From: Teredinibacter sp. KSP-S5-2
GTDB lineage: Bacteria; Pseudomonadota; Gammaproteobacteria; Pseudomonadales; Cellvibrionaceae
Length of the DNA stretch: 64,000 bases
Reading direction: 5' to 3'
Assembly (NCBI RefSeq): GCF_032773895.1
Contig: NZ_CP120416.1
Location: 370,001 to 434,000, forward strand
Shown: positions 1-12,817 of the stretch, piece after piece
How positions within the stretch are numbered: the stretch's first letter is position 1
Layout: every line of letters begins with the position of its first letter
Translations under genes and position numbers: made by a program
The notes under the pieces: model-generated
What the model was told of the DNA's origin: nothing
The model's input: only the letters and a program-made list of their open reading frames with translations
Database searches by the model: none

Positions 1-317
1 TTACTGTCTTCAGTAGAAAGTAATTTTCTGATTTTGCATCAGAAGTTCTTTAACAAGGTGGAAAGAATAAGTTGTAACATTGCACTTAAGTAGTGATTGA
101 GATTAACTCAAGTACGCTTATCCGGTGTAATATCGTTGCGATTGCATTCAAACATATGTGTAGAGACACTTAGTTATCGACTGTGGGTCTTTGGCGAATT
201 GGAGTGATTTTGCAGTATTTAATTGGTTTAGCCACTGATTAGATGAGGTCATGAAGAAGCTGAAGCAAAGCAGAATTTAATAAGTTGCGAACATTAACTT
301 AGTCACTTGTGTTATAT
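1..317 (+). other. 16S-23S rRNA internal transcribed spacer (3' part)
   Basis: This stretch directly precedes the 23S gene and is the 3' part of the rRNA spacer. A boxA-like antitermination element (GTTCTTTAACAA) lies at 45-56, as is usual in gammaproteobacterial spacers. No tRNA gene is visible in this part; spacer tRNAs, if any, would lie upstream of the window. Bases 311-324 are perfectly complementary to 3177-3190 and form the processing stem that brackets the 23S rRNA. Confidence 0.8.
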
Positions 318-3184
<2,867 letters not shown>

Positions 3185-3415
3185 TATAACAGAACTGATT
3201 AAGTTATGTTGAAGTTAAGCAACAAAATTATTAAATAATCGAAGCTAAGTGTGACACACGCAAGAGCAAAGATATTGTCTGGATAAGCAAACCGAAAGGT
3301 AAGAGTAATCCAACACTATGAGCAAAGTTGCAAAAAACTTATTCAATCCGCCACCCTATTTAGGTAGGTAAGTGCAGTTCAATAGAACATAAGACATACA
3401 CCGCCTATACAGCTT

Positions 3416-3532
3416 TGCCTGACGACATTAGAGCATTGGAACCACCTGATCCCATCCCGAACTCAGAAGTGAAACGATGCATCGCCGATGGTAGTGTGGG
3501 AGATCCCATGTGAGAGTAGGTCATCGTCAGGC
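3416..3532 (+). rRNA. rrf: 5S ribosomal RNA
   Basis: A 117-nt 5S rRNA. The 5' arm TGCCTGACGAC pairs with the 3' arm GTCATCGTCAGGC, and the core carries the conserved CCGAACTCAGAAGTGAAAC segment. It follows the 23S gene after a spacer of about 230 bp that holds no other recognisable gene, and it is followed at once by a terminator, so it ends the rRNA operon. Confidence 0.97.
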
Positions 3533-3544
3533 TTCTAAATAAAG

Positions 3545-3578
3545 AAACCCCAGGTTCTAACGAGCCTGGGGTTTTTTG
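3545..3578 (+). terminator. rRNA operon intrinsic terminator
   Basis: Stem AAACCCCAGG (3545-3554) pairs with CCTGGGGTTT (3565-3574) across a 10-nt loop, followed by a T run. It lies 12 bp after the 5S gene. Confidence 0.93.
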
Positions 3579-3756
3579 TTGTCTTTGGGTTTTGAATGGT
3601 TTGAAAATCATGCTTATTAAGCAAAACCGCTTTTTTTTGTACGCAAACCCTGAAAGAATTTCTGTCGCTAGATAATAATTAACAAGCTTTCTTCTCAGTG
3701 ACTAATGAAGGCAAATCACTTAAGCTTTCCCCCCAATTTTAAAATCTCAGTGACTC

Positions 3757-6700
3757 ATGACTAGCCAGTTTATCCATCTCCGGGTACATACCGAATTCTC
3801 TCTTGTTGACAGTATCATTCGTATTAAGCCTCTGGTTGCTAAAGTGGCGGCGCTGGGTATGCCTGCTTGTGCAGTTACTGATCAGCATAATTTTTATGGC
3901 TTGATCAAGTATTACTCTGCCTGTCAGGGGGTGGGGGTTAAACCGATTTTTGGAGCGGATTTATACCTCGAAGCGGATGATGTTGAGGCAAAACCTTATT
4001 TGTTCACCATGTTAGCGACGAATGTCGAGGGCTACAGGAATATCACTGAGATCATTTCTAAAAGTTATCAACATGGACAAAAACATGGAGAGCCTTTTGT
4101 AAAACGAGAGTGGATCTTGGAGCATGCCCCGGGAACGATTGTGTTATCGGGGGCAAAATACGGGGAAGTAGGCCAGGCCATTTTAGGCAATCGAATTGAA
4201 GACGCTCAAACTGCGCTCAAATTTTGGAGTGAGGCTTTCCCAGATAGGTTTTACATGGAGTTGCAAAGAACCGGGAGAGAAGGAGATGAACGCTATCTTC
4301 ATAAAGCCGTAGAAATGGCGATGCAGTGGGGTATTCCCGTTGTTGCTACTAACGATGTCCGCTTTATGGACAGAAAACAATATGGGCCACATGAAGCCAG
4401 GGTCTGTATTGGAGAGGGGAGAGCCCTGGATGACCCTCGTCGCGAGCGCAGATACAGCGATCAGCAGTACTTCAAAACCGCTGAAGAAATGGTGGAATTG
4501 TTTAGTGATATTCCTGAAGCGGTCGAGAATACGGTAGAAATTGCCAAGCGCTGTAATGTCGATATTCAGCTGGGTAAGTATTTTCTTCCTGAGTATCCTA
4601 TTCCTGAGGGAATGACACAGGACGAATTCTTTACCAAGATTTCTTATGACGGCCTTGATGAGCGACTGGAACGGATTCTGGACAAAAGCGCGCCAGATTA
4701 TGAAGAGCGAAAACAGGTCTATTATGACCGCCTTCAGTTCGAGCTGGATATTATTATTCAGATGGGTTTCCCCGGATACTTCCTGATCGTAATGGACTTT
4801 ATCCAGTGGGCGAAGGATCACGATATTCCTGTCGGACCTGGAAGGGGTTCCGGTGCCGGTTCCCTAGTAGCCTACTCGCAAAAAATTACTGACCTAGATC
4901 CACTGCAATACGACCTGCTATTCGAACGGTTTTTGAACCCGGAACGGGTATCGATGCCTGACTTTGATGTCGACTTCTGCATGGAAACACGAGATAAAGT
5001 TATCGGTTATGTTGCAGACAATTATGGTCGTGATGCCGTTTCGCAAATTATTACTTTCGGTACCATGGCCGCGAAAGCTGTGGTACGTGATGTCGCTAGG
5101 GCACAGGGCAAATCATATGGCTTAGCCGATAAGCTTTCCAAAATGATACCTCCTGATATTGGTATGACGCTTCAAAAAGCGTTTGATCAGGAGGAGATTC
5201 TTAGGGAGTTTCTGCAGAACGATTCCGATGCCCAAGAAATCTGGGATATGGCGCTTCAGTTGGAAGGAATCGCTCGAAACGTTGGTAAACATGCGGGGGG
5301 GGTTGTCATTGCACCCACCAAACTGACGGATTTTGCTCCGCTTTATTGTGATGAACAGGGCGGCGGCCTAGTCACTCAGTTCGATAAGAATGATGTTGAA
5401 TCTGCGGGCTTGGTGAAATTTGACTTCCTTGGTTTGCGGACGCTCACGATCATCGACTGGGCAGTGAAAATGATTAACACCCAGCGGTCGGCGCAGGGTG
5501 AAGCTTCGGTGGATATCTCGGCCATTCCTTTGGATGATCCTGATACCTTCAAACTCCTGAAGGCTGCTGATACTACCGCTGTATTCCAGCTGGAATCCCG
5601 AGGGATGAAAGACCTCATTAAACGTCTTCAGCCAGATAACTTGGAAGATATGATCGCGCTTGTGGCGTTATTCCGTCCGGGGCCGCTGCAGTCAGGTATG
5701 GTGGATGACTTTATTGCTCGTAAGCACGGCCGCGCTCAAGTTGCATACCCCGATGCGAAGTATCAGCATGAGTGGTTAAAACCCATACTTGAACCCACTT
5801 ACGGCGTCATTGTTTACCAGGAACAGGTAATGCAGATTGCTCAGGAGTTAGCTGGCTATTCTCTTGGCGGAGCTGACTTACTTCGTCGTGCGATGGGTAA
5901 GAAAAAGCCGGAAGAGATGGCAAAGCAACGTGCTGTTTTTGAAGAAGGGGCAGCGGGTAAAGGTGTTGACCCTGAGTTGGCGATGAAAATCTTCGACCTC
6001 GTGGAAAAGTTTGCAGGCTATGGCTTTAACAAATCCCACTCAGCTGCATATGCTTTGGTTTCCTATCAAACTGCTTGGCTGAAAGCGCATTATCCGGCTC
6101 ACTTTATGGCCGCAACCATGTCTTCGGATATGGATAAAACTGATAAGGTGGTTACTTTTATTGAAGACTGCCGGGTATCAGGCCTAACCCTATTACCACC
6201 TGATGTGAACCTTGGTCGTTTCCAATTTACCGTAGATAACGACAACAATATTATTTATGGTTTAGGTGCCATTAAAGGGCTTGGGGAAGGACCAATTGAA
6301 AATATTCTTCAAGCGAGGGAAGCCGGTCCGTTCACTGATATTTTTGATTTTTGTGCACGAGTTGACTCTCGAAAAGTCAATAAACGGGCTCTGGAAGCCT
6401 TAGTACGCAGTGGCGCTTTTGACACTATCGGCCCACAAATTGACCTGGATTACGACCGCGCAGTGATGTATTTGGCCATTCCGGATGCCGTAAAAGCTGC
6501 GGAGCAAAGTGCAGCAAATGCCAATGCCGGGATGACGGATATGTTCGGCGAAGTTGTGCCAAGCGGAAACGGTGCCGAAGATGTGTACTCGGATTTTCGT
6601 AAAGTACGTCGTTGGAGTATGAAGGACCGTTTGGAGGGGGAAAAAGAAACCCTTGGTTTGTATTTGACTGGTCACCCGATAGACGAGTATGACGCTGAAT

Positions 6701-7260
6701 TAAACCAGCTAGTATCGGCCCGCATCGCAAACGTAAAGCCTGATAAAAATCAGCAATCTATTGCTGGTATGGTGGTCGCATTCCGGGTAATGAAGACTAA
6801 GCGGGGGGATAATATGGCCTTTATCTCCCTTGATGACCGTACTGGTAGGATGGAAGTTGCTGTTTTTTCTGATACGTATAATGAATATCGGGATCTATTG
6901 GAAAAAGACGCGCTGTTGGTAGTGCAAGGGCAGATTAGCCATGATGACTACAGCGGCGGCTTGAAGATGCGTGCCGATGCGATTAATAACCTGGCTACCG
7001 CGCGCCAGGACAAAGTTAGAAACGTCAAACTGATTTGGGAAAGTGAGTCTTTACCTACAGATTACAGCGCGCAGTTAAGGGATGTGCTTGCTCCCTATCG
7101 GGACGGTCGCTGTCCAATTGTCATTACCTATCAAAAATCGGGTGTGCAAGGGGATGTGATTCTTGGGGATGACTGGAAAGTTCATCCCTCCGATGAGCTT
7201 CTGGTTGCTTTGCGTACAATGTATGGCACAGAGCAAGTGGAATACGTTTACAAGGATTGA
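3757..7260 (+). CDS. dnaE: DNA polymerase III alpha subunit
   Basis: Replicative DNA polymerase, 1167 aa, close to the 1160 aa of E. coli DnaE. The N-terminus (residues 1-270) is the PHP domain, with the typical FIHLRVHTEFSLVD start. The C-family palm holds the metal-binding aspartates D402 and D404 in the PDFDVDF motif and D556 in KFDFLGLRTL. A helix-hairpin-helix and a beta-clamp-binding region follow, and near residues 1000-1080 there is an OB-fold. The ATG start matches the family N-terminus. The gene runs in the same direction as the rRNA operon, 178 bp past its terminator, and is followed by accA, the usual dnaE-accA order. Intact. Confidence 0.98.
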   Translation: MTSQFIHLRVHTEFSLVDSIIRIKPLVAKVAALGMPACAVTDQHNFYGLIKYYSACQGVGVKPIFGADLYLEADDVEAKPYLFTMLATNVEGYRNITEIISKSYQHGQKHGEPFVKREWILEHAPGTIVLSGAKYGEVGQAILGNRIEDAQTALKFWSEAFPDRFYMELQRTGREGDERYLHKAVEMAMQWGIPVVATNDVRFMDRKQYGPHEARVCIGEGRALDDPRRERRYSDQQYFKTAEEMVELFSDIPEAVENTVEIAKRCNVDIQLGKYFLPEYPIPEGMTQDEFFTKISYDGLDERLERILDKSAPDYEERKQVYYDRLQFELDIIIQMGFPGYFLIVMDFIQWAKDHDIPVGPGRGSGAGSLVAYSQKITDLDPLQYDLLFERFLNPERVSMPDFDVDFCMETRDKVIGYVADNYGRDAVSQIITFGTMAAKAVVRDVARAQGKSYGLADKLSKMIPPDIGMTLQKAFDQEEILREFLQNDSDAQEIWDMALQLEGIARNVGKHAGGVVIAPTKLTDFAPLYCDEQGGGLVTQFDKNDVESAGLVKFDFLGLRTLTIIDWAVKMINTQRSAQGEASVDISAIPLDDPDTFKLLKAADTTAVFQLESRGMKDLIKRLQPDNLEDMIALVALFRPGPLQSGMVDDFIARKHGRAQVAYPDAKYQHEWLKPILEPTYGVIVYQEQVMQIAQELAGYSLGGADLLRRAMGKKKPEEMAKQRAVFEEGAAGKGVDPELAMKIFDLVEKFAGYGFNKSHSAAYALVSYQTAWLKAHYPAHFMAATMSSDMDKTDKVVTFIEDCRVSGLTLLPPDVNLGRFQFTVDNDNNIIYGLGAIKGLGEGPIENILQAREAGPFTDIFDFCARVDSRKVNKRALEALVRSGAFDTIGPQIDLDYDRAVMYLAIPDAVKAAEQSAANANAGMTDMFGEVVPSGNGAEDVYSDFRKVRRWSMKDRLEGEKETLGLYLTGHPIDEYDAELNQLVSARIANVKPDKNQQSIAGMVVAFRVMKTKRGDNMAFISLDDRTGRMEVAVFSDTYNEYRDLLEKDALLVVQGQISHDDYSGGLKMRADAINNLATARQDKVRNVKLIWESESLPTDYSAQLRDVLAPYRDGRCPIVITYQKSGVQGDVILGDDWKVHPSDELLVALRTMYGTEQVEYVYKD

Positions 7261-7362
7261 TCCTTACACTTTAGCCTGGGCCGTTGGGGTGGTAAACTTG
7301 CGCCTCTTTTGGCTCCGCATGAAGTCTTTGCGGTTAAAAAATAAAAAGGTACTTTCACGCAT

Positions 7363-8322
7363 ATGAATCTGAACTATCTCGATTTCGAGCAACCAATCGC
7401 TGAATTTGAAGCCAAAATTGAAGCGTTGCAGTTAGGTACAATTGACGGCGACGATGTTGACCTGACCGAAGAAATCGAAAGCCTCAGGGCTAAATTGATA
7501 AAGAGAACGGAAAGCATATATTCCAACTTGACGCCTTGGCAGGTTGTTCAGGTTGCCCGCCATCCGCAAAGACCTTATGCCGCGGATTACATTTCTCGTA
7601 TCTTCGATGATTGGCATGAACTGCATGGTGATCGTCACTTCGGTGATGATAAAGCCATTATTGGTGGTATTGGCCGTTTGGCCGGTAAGCCCGTCATGGT
7701 GATCGGTGAGGAAAAAGGCCGCAGTGTAAAAGAGAAAGTGGCTCGCAATTTTGGTATGCCTAGACCTGAAGGCTACCGTAAGGCATTGCGTTTAATGGAA
7801 ATGGCCGAGCGTTTTAAGATTCCTGTCCTGACATTGATCGACACTCCGGGGGCATACCCTGGTATCGACAGTGAAGAGCGCGGTATCAGTGAGTCCATCG
7901 CCCAAAATCTTGCTGTAATGTCACGTTTGAAAACCCCAATTATTTGTACCGTGATTGGAGAAGGTTCCTCTGGTGGTGCTTTGGCCATTGGCGTGGGCGA
8001 TCAGCTGAATATGCTGCAATACTCCACGTACTTTGTAATTTCTCCAGAGGGCTGCGCCAATATTATTTGGAAAACGGTGGAAAAAGCACCCCTAGCGGCA
8101 GAAGCGATGGGGGTTACCTCAAGCATTTTAGAATCCTTGGGTATTGTTGATGAAACTATTCCTGAGCCTCTAGGTGGCGCGCACAGGGATATCGACGCTA
8201 TGGCCGCTAAATTAAAAGAGCGTTTAGTGGCTCAGTTGAATGAGCTGCAAGGGTATAACATTGATGAACTCCTGGAAAAACGTTATCAGCGTCTTATGAG
8301 TTACGGTAACGGCCCGCTTTAA
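7363..8322 (+). CDS. accA: Acetyl-CoA carboxylase carboxyltransferase subunit alpha
   Basis: 319 aa, the same length as E. coli AccA. With AccD it forms the carboxyltransferase that moves the carboxyl group from biotin on AccB to acetyl-CoA, giving malonyl-CoA for fatty-acid synthesis in the cytoplasm. The sequence opens with the typical [19 protein letters not shown] helix. It contains the crotonase-fold core with the glycine-rich [15 protein letters not shown] stretch and the [10 protein letters not shown] segment. The start is the ATG 103 bp after dnaE. Intact; co-directional with dnaE and probably co-transcribed. Confidence 0.97.
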   Translation: MNLNYLDFEQPIAEFEAKIEALQLGTIDGDDVDLTEEIESLRAKLIKRTESIYSNLTPWQVVQVARHPQRPYAADYISRIFDDWHELHGDRHFGDDKAIIGGIGRLAGKPVMVIGEEKGRSVKEKVARNFGMPRPEGYRKALRLMEMAERFKIPVLTLIDTPGAYPGIDSEERGISESIAQNLAVMSRLKTPIICTVIGEGSSGGALAIGVGDQLNMLQYSTYFVISPEGCANIIWKTVEKAPLAAEAMGVTSSILESLGIVDETIPEPLGGAHRDIDAMAAKLKERLVAQLNELQGYNIDELLEKRYQRLMSYGNGPL

Positions 8323-8345
8323 GCGAGCCGGTTTATCCCGCCCCT

Positions 8346-8702
8346 ATTTCAGGTTTTTTCAGTTTCATCCTGATTGTTGGTGCTTTTAAAGCGCTGGTTA
8401 ACTCATCATACGTGGCGTATAACGTAGGGGCAATTATTGGGACTATTGCTTTGGGGAGTTTGGCGGTGTATCCCCAGCATTTGTTCCTAGGAGTTTAGGG
8501 TAAAGGGAATTGCGGCGGAAAAATTGATGCAATTAAGTACAATGTCGGAGCGGCATTGGTACTACTCGCTATCATTGTTTTTGCCGGAGCGTTTGGTAAC
8601 TCTGACTTTTTACGTTCACTTGTGTTGATCGTGTTTTTAGTTTGCCCTTATTTTCTCAATGTTTTTGGTATATTGAACCTTCCCCAAAAGACTGAAGCAT
8701 AA
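8346..8702 (+). pseudogene. Remnant of a small membrane-protein gene with an in-frame stop
   Basis: This gap between accA and hrpA contains one frame that reads as a hydrophobic protein of about 118 codons broken by a single TAG at 8496-8498. Before the stop it encodes hydrophobic segments (FFSFILIVGAF; VGAIIGTIALGSLAV). After the stop it resumes with VGAALVLLAIIVFAGAF and LVLIVFLVCPYFLNVFG before a TAA at 8700-8702. No ATG lies at the expected start. I read it as a degraded multi-span membrane-protein gene. It could instead be two tiny genes or a chance hydrophobic frame. I do not recognise the family. Confidence 0.5.
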
Positions 8703-8757
8703 AATCCAATCCCTCAATCACATTGTGGGCGTCAATAATTAAGAACGAATATCTATC

Positions 8758-11700
8758 ATGAATTTCAACGAATTTTCCGCTTGGTATAAAGAACAGGAAA
8801 GTCGTTGTGAGCACATGACACTTTCTACTTCTGCTCGACTTAAGCGGGAAAAGCTTAAGCTGGAAAAGCGTATTAGATCCAAGCAACCTATCGATAAAAT
8901 TCTTCAGAAGCTGGAAGTTAGTTTTAACCATTCTATTGATTTGGTAAAACAGAAACATGATTCAATTCCCGATATTGTTTTTCCCGAAAACCTGCCAATT
9001 AGCCAGAAACAAGAAGAAATTGCCGAGTTAATCGAGAAAAATCAGGTTGTTATTCTTGCCGGTGAAACCGGGTCGGGGAAAACAACTCAGATTCCGAAAA
9101 TTTGCTTGTCTTTGGGGCGTGGTGTACGAGGACAAATTGGTCATACTCAGCCAAGACGTATTGCCGCTCGAACAGTTGCCGCTCGCATTGCCGAAGAATT
9201 GCAGACCGAATTGGGAACCGCTGTTGGTTATCAAGTTCGGTTTACTGATCACTCTACAGAAAACAGTTACGTAAAATTAATGACGGACGGTATTTTGTTG
9301 GCCGAAATTCAACAGGATCCGATGTTATGGAAATACGACACACTCATTATTGATGAAGCCCATGAAAGAAGTCTGAATATCGATTTTCTTCTTGGCTATT
9401 TAAAAACACTTCTTAAAAAACGCACCGACCTGAAACTTATCGTCACCTCTGCAACAATTGATTTGGATAAATTCTCCAAACACTTTGATGATGCACCCGT
9501 GATTGAAGTATCTGGACGGACCTACCCGGTTGACGTGTTGTACCGTCCATGGCAAGAGCAATTTGAAGATCAGACAGAAGCCATTGTTGCCGCCATCGAT
9601 GAACTTTTAAAAATGTCAAAAGGTTTAGGCGGAGACATCTTGGTGTTTCTTTCTGGCGAGAGAGAAATTCGCGAAACATCACATGCGATAAAAAAGGCCG
9701 GACTTCATCAGATAGAGGTTTTACCTCTGTATGCGCGGTTGAGTTTAGCTGAACAGACGCGGATCTTTCACCCACATAAAGGCCGAAGGGTTGTACTTGC
9801 AACTAACGTTGCCGAAACCTCTTTAACCGTTCCCGGAATTCGTTATGTTATTGACCCGGGAACTGCTCGTATTAGCCGATACAGCTTACGAACCAAAGTA
9901 CAGCGTTTGCCTATTGAAGCGATTTCTCAGGCGAGCGCAAATCAGCGTAAAGGTCGTTGTGGACGGGTGAGCGACGGCGTGTGTATCCGTCTTTACGATA
10001 AAGAAGATTTTGAATCTCGGCCTGAATTCACGGACGCGGAAATCCTGCGAACCAACTTGGCCGCAGTTGTGTTGCAAATGCTGCAGATGCGAATTGGGGA
10101 TGTTCGTCGATTCCCGTTCGTAGACCGACCTGATAATCGTCTTATTAACGACGGTTTTAAGTTACTGGAAGAGCTGCAAGCTGTTGATCGGAATGGCAAT
10201 ATCACTCAGGTTGGGCGGCAGTTGCAAAATATATCTGTTGACCCTCGATTAGCGCGTGTGGTGATTGAAGCCAACAAGCGGCACTGCTTAAAAGAAGCGT
10301 TAATCATTGTTTCGGCGTTAAGTATTCAGGATCCGAGAGAGCGACCGGCAGATAAACAGCAGGCATCTGATGAAAAACATCGCCGCTTTTATGACGAAAA
10401 CTCGGATTTTTTTGCGTATATTAATTTATGGAACTACATTGAGGAGCAGCGCCAAGAGCTTTCTCAAAATCAATTACGTAAGTTGTGCAAAAAAGAGTTC
10501 CTCAATTATTTGCGTTTGAAAGAATGGCGAGATCTTCATTACCAGCTAAAACTGTCGACCAAACAGCTGTGCTTTAAGGAAAACGAACAGCCTGCCAGTT
10601 ACGAAGAGCTTCACCGGGCAATTATTTCCGGCTTTATCACTAATGTTGGTTGTAAACAGGAAGATAAAAAAGATCACACCGGCAAGCTAAGAAAAAATAA
10701 TACTTATGAGGGAACTCGAAACAGGAATTTTCAGATTTTCCCCGGGTCATCTCAATATAAAAAACGACCCAAATGGATGTTAGCGGCAAACTTTCTTGAA
10801 ACCAGCCAGCTATTTAGCCATTGTGTTGGAAAAATTGAACCTGAATGGGTGCTAGATGGCGCGAATCACCTGATAAAACATCATTATTTTGAACCCCACT
10901 ACGACGCAAAAGAAGGCCAAGTCAAAGCTTTCGTTAAGCTCAGTTTATTCGGCTTGGTCTTGATTGAGAAAAAACGTGTTCAATACGGGAAAATCGATGA
11001 AAAAGTTTCCCGTGAAGTATTTATTCGTTCCGCTCTGGTTGAAGGTGGCTATGGTAAGAGTCGGAGAAAAGTTTCCGGTGAGTTCTTCCTGCACAATCAA
11101 CGCCTGATTGACGAAATTCAGGAGCTTGAAGCCAAGACTCGACGTAAAGACATATTGGTTGATGAAGAAGTTCTTTACCAATTTTATGAGCAGAGAATTC
11201 CGGAAGGCATTGTCAACCTGATAGGTTTTGAGCATTGGCGTAAAACGGTAGAACAAAAGAACCCAAAGCTTTTGTTTTTCACCAAAGAAACACTCATGCT
11301 ACATAATGCAGACGGTGTGACTACGACGTTGTTTCCAGCTCAACTGAATTATGAGGGCATGACATTCCCTGTCGGCTACCAGTTTAATCCTGGGCATCAG
11401 GATGATGGTGTAAACGCGTATATTCCAGTGGCCTTGTTACACGAAATCCCCGAACATTATCTGGAATGGTTGGTTCCGGGCCTATTGAGGGATAAATGCA
11501 TCGCATTGGTGAAAGGACTACCAAAACCGGTTAGACGTAAATTGGTGCCCGTACCGGATTATGTCGACAAAATTATGCCGAGAATGTCTCCTTGTAATCA
11601 AAAGCTGACAGAAGTCTTGGCCTATGAACTGAACCGGGTTTCGGATGCCAATATAAAACCGGAAGACTGGGATGAATCCTGTCTGGATAATTTATATTTG

Positions 11701-12702
11701 ATGAACGTTCAGGTTTTGGATGAGCGTGGCATGGTGATTGATCGAGACAGGAATCTTGAACGTTTAAAATCAAAATATCGAAAACAGGTTCAGCAGACCT
11801 TAAAAAAGGCTGGCCATTCCATTGAAAAGGAATCGGTGACCACTTGGGATTTTGGTGAGTTACATGAGTCCATTCAGCTTGATCGGGGGGCGGTAAAAGT
11901 CACCGGTTATCCTGCTTTGGTTGATCATAAAACTCATGTTTCTTTACGTGTAATGGACAACCCATTTGAGGCGCGATATGAAAATCTTCGAGGTTTGACT
12001 CGGTTGGCATATTTACAGCTTGGGCAAACTGTTAAGTATTGCGAAAAAGAATTGTTGCGCGGCAAGGATATGGGACTGACAGTTGTTGACCTGGGAAAAA
12101 GGGCGGACGTTGTTGACGACATGATCATGGCGAGTATTCGAGAGCTGTGTTTTCCTGAGGCTATTCAGCAAGAGGTTCGAAACGAGGCAGAATTTTCACA
12201 GCGTGTTCAATCAGCGAAAGCCTCACTGTATGAAACCGCATCTGATAAAGAAAAAGTATTGGTCGATGCGTTAAAATCCGTTGTGGAAATAAAAAAAGCC
12301 CTGAAAAGTACAAAAAATGCCTTAGCGATTGCGCTAACTGCCGGTGATGTTTCATTGCAAATTGATCGGCTGTTTTCTAAAGGGTTTATGTATCACATTC
12401 CGGCTAAATGGTTTCAGCAATACCCTCGGTATTTAAAAGCTATTAGTGTACGAATTGAGAAAGCGCCGATGAATTTACAGAAAGACCGAGTGGCGCTTTC
12501 GTCCATTACGGATCATTGGCAGCGTCACGCAGACCGTTTGGCTAAAGAAGGTGAATCGGCTTATGCTCACAACGAAGAGTGGCAGGAATATCGTTGGATG
12601 ATCGAAGAATTACGCGTTTCTGTTTTTGCACAAACTTTACGCACAATAATGCCGGTTTCAGATAAACGTCTGAATAAGCAATGGACGCAGTCGTGCCATT
12701 AA
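8758..12702 (+). CDS. hrpA: ATP-dependent RNA helicase HrpA (DEAH box)
   Basis: 1314 aa, near the 1300 aa of E. coli HrpA. It is a cytoplasmic DEAH-box RNA helicase; E. coli HrpA is reported to help resolve stalled ribosomes and process mRNA. The Walker A motif GETGSGKTT starts at residue 102, the DEAH box is at 199-202, and motif VI (QRKGRCGRVSDG) lies near residue 400. HA2/OB-fold domains follow, then the long C-terminal DUF3418 region typical of HrpA. Intact, with no clear partner gene. Confidence 0.96.
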   Translation: MNFNEFSAWYKEQESRCEHMTLSTSARLKREKLKLEKRIRSKQPIDKILQKLEVSFNHSIDLVKQKHDSIPDIVFPENLPISQKQEEIAELIEKNQVVILAGETGSGKTTQIPKICLSLGRGVRGQIGHTQPRRIAARTVAARIAEELQTELGTAVGYQVRFTDHSTENSYVKLMTDGILLAEIQQDPMLWKYDTLIIDEAHERSLNIDFLLGYLKTLLKKRTDLKLIVTSATIDLDKFSKHFDDAPVIEVSGRTYPVDVLYRPWQEQFEDQTEAIVAAIDELLKMSKGLGGDILVFLSGEREIRETSHAIKKAGLHQIEVLPLYARLSLAEQTRIFHPHKGRRVVLATNVAETSLTVPGIRYVIDPGTARISRYSLRTKVQRLPIEAISQASANQRKGRCGRVSDGVCIRLYDKEDFESRPEFTDAEILRTNLAAVVLQMLQMRIGDVRRFPFVDRPDNRLINDGFKLLEELQAVDRNGNITQVGRQLQNISVDPRLARVVIEANKRHCLKEALIIVSALSIQDPRERPADKQQASDEKHRRFYDENSDFFAYINLWNYIEEQRQELSQNQLRKLCKKEFLNYLRLKEWRDLHYQLKLSTKQLCFKENEQPASYEELHRAIISGFITNVGCKQEDKKDHTGKLRKNNTYEGTRNRNFQIFPGSSQYKKRPKWMLAANFLETSQLFSHCVGKIEPEWVLDGANHLIKHHYFEPHYDAKEGQVKAFVKLSLFGLVLIEKKRVQYGKIDEKVSREVFIRSALVEGGYGKSRRKVSGEFFLHNQRLIDEIQELEAKTRRKDILVDEEVLYQFYEQRIPEGIVNLIGFEHWRKTVEQKNPKLLFFTKETLMLHNADGVTTTLFPAQLNYEGMTFPVGYQFNPGHQDDGVNAYIPVALLHEIPEHYLEWLVPGLLRDKCIALVKGLPKPVRRKLVPVPDYVDKIMPRMSPCNQKLTEVLAYELNRVSDANIKPEDWDESCLDNLYLMNVQVLDERGMVIDRDRNLERLKSKYRKQVQQTLKKAGHSIEKESVTTWDFGELHESIQLDRGAVKVTGYPALVDHKTHVSLRVMDNPFEARYENLRGLTRLAYLQLGQTVKYCEKELLRGKDMGLTVVDLGKRADVVDDMIMASIRELCFPEAIQQEVRNEAEFSQRVQSAKASLYETASDKEKVLVDALKSVVEIKKALKSTKNALAIALTAGDVSLQIDRLFSKGFMYHIPAKWFQQYPRYLKAISVRIEKAPMNLQKDRVALSSITDHWQRHADRLAKEGESAYAHNEEWQEYRWMIEELRVSVFAQTLRTIMPVSDKRLNKQWTQSCH

Positions 12703-12817
12703 GCGGGCTAACATTTGGCAACAAAATATAACTGCCAGGTTCTGGAAAAAAAATGTGTTCTCACCAATAATCCCGCATGGTAAGAAATTGGCTTGAGTTA
12801 TTAAAAAGGACAAAAGA

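Noticed and set aside
4183-4821. A 212-codon frame on the minus strand of dnaE
   Set aside because: It overlaps a fully conserved dnaE coding region, and its translation has no recognisable domain.
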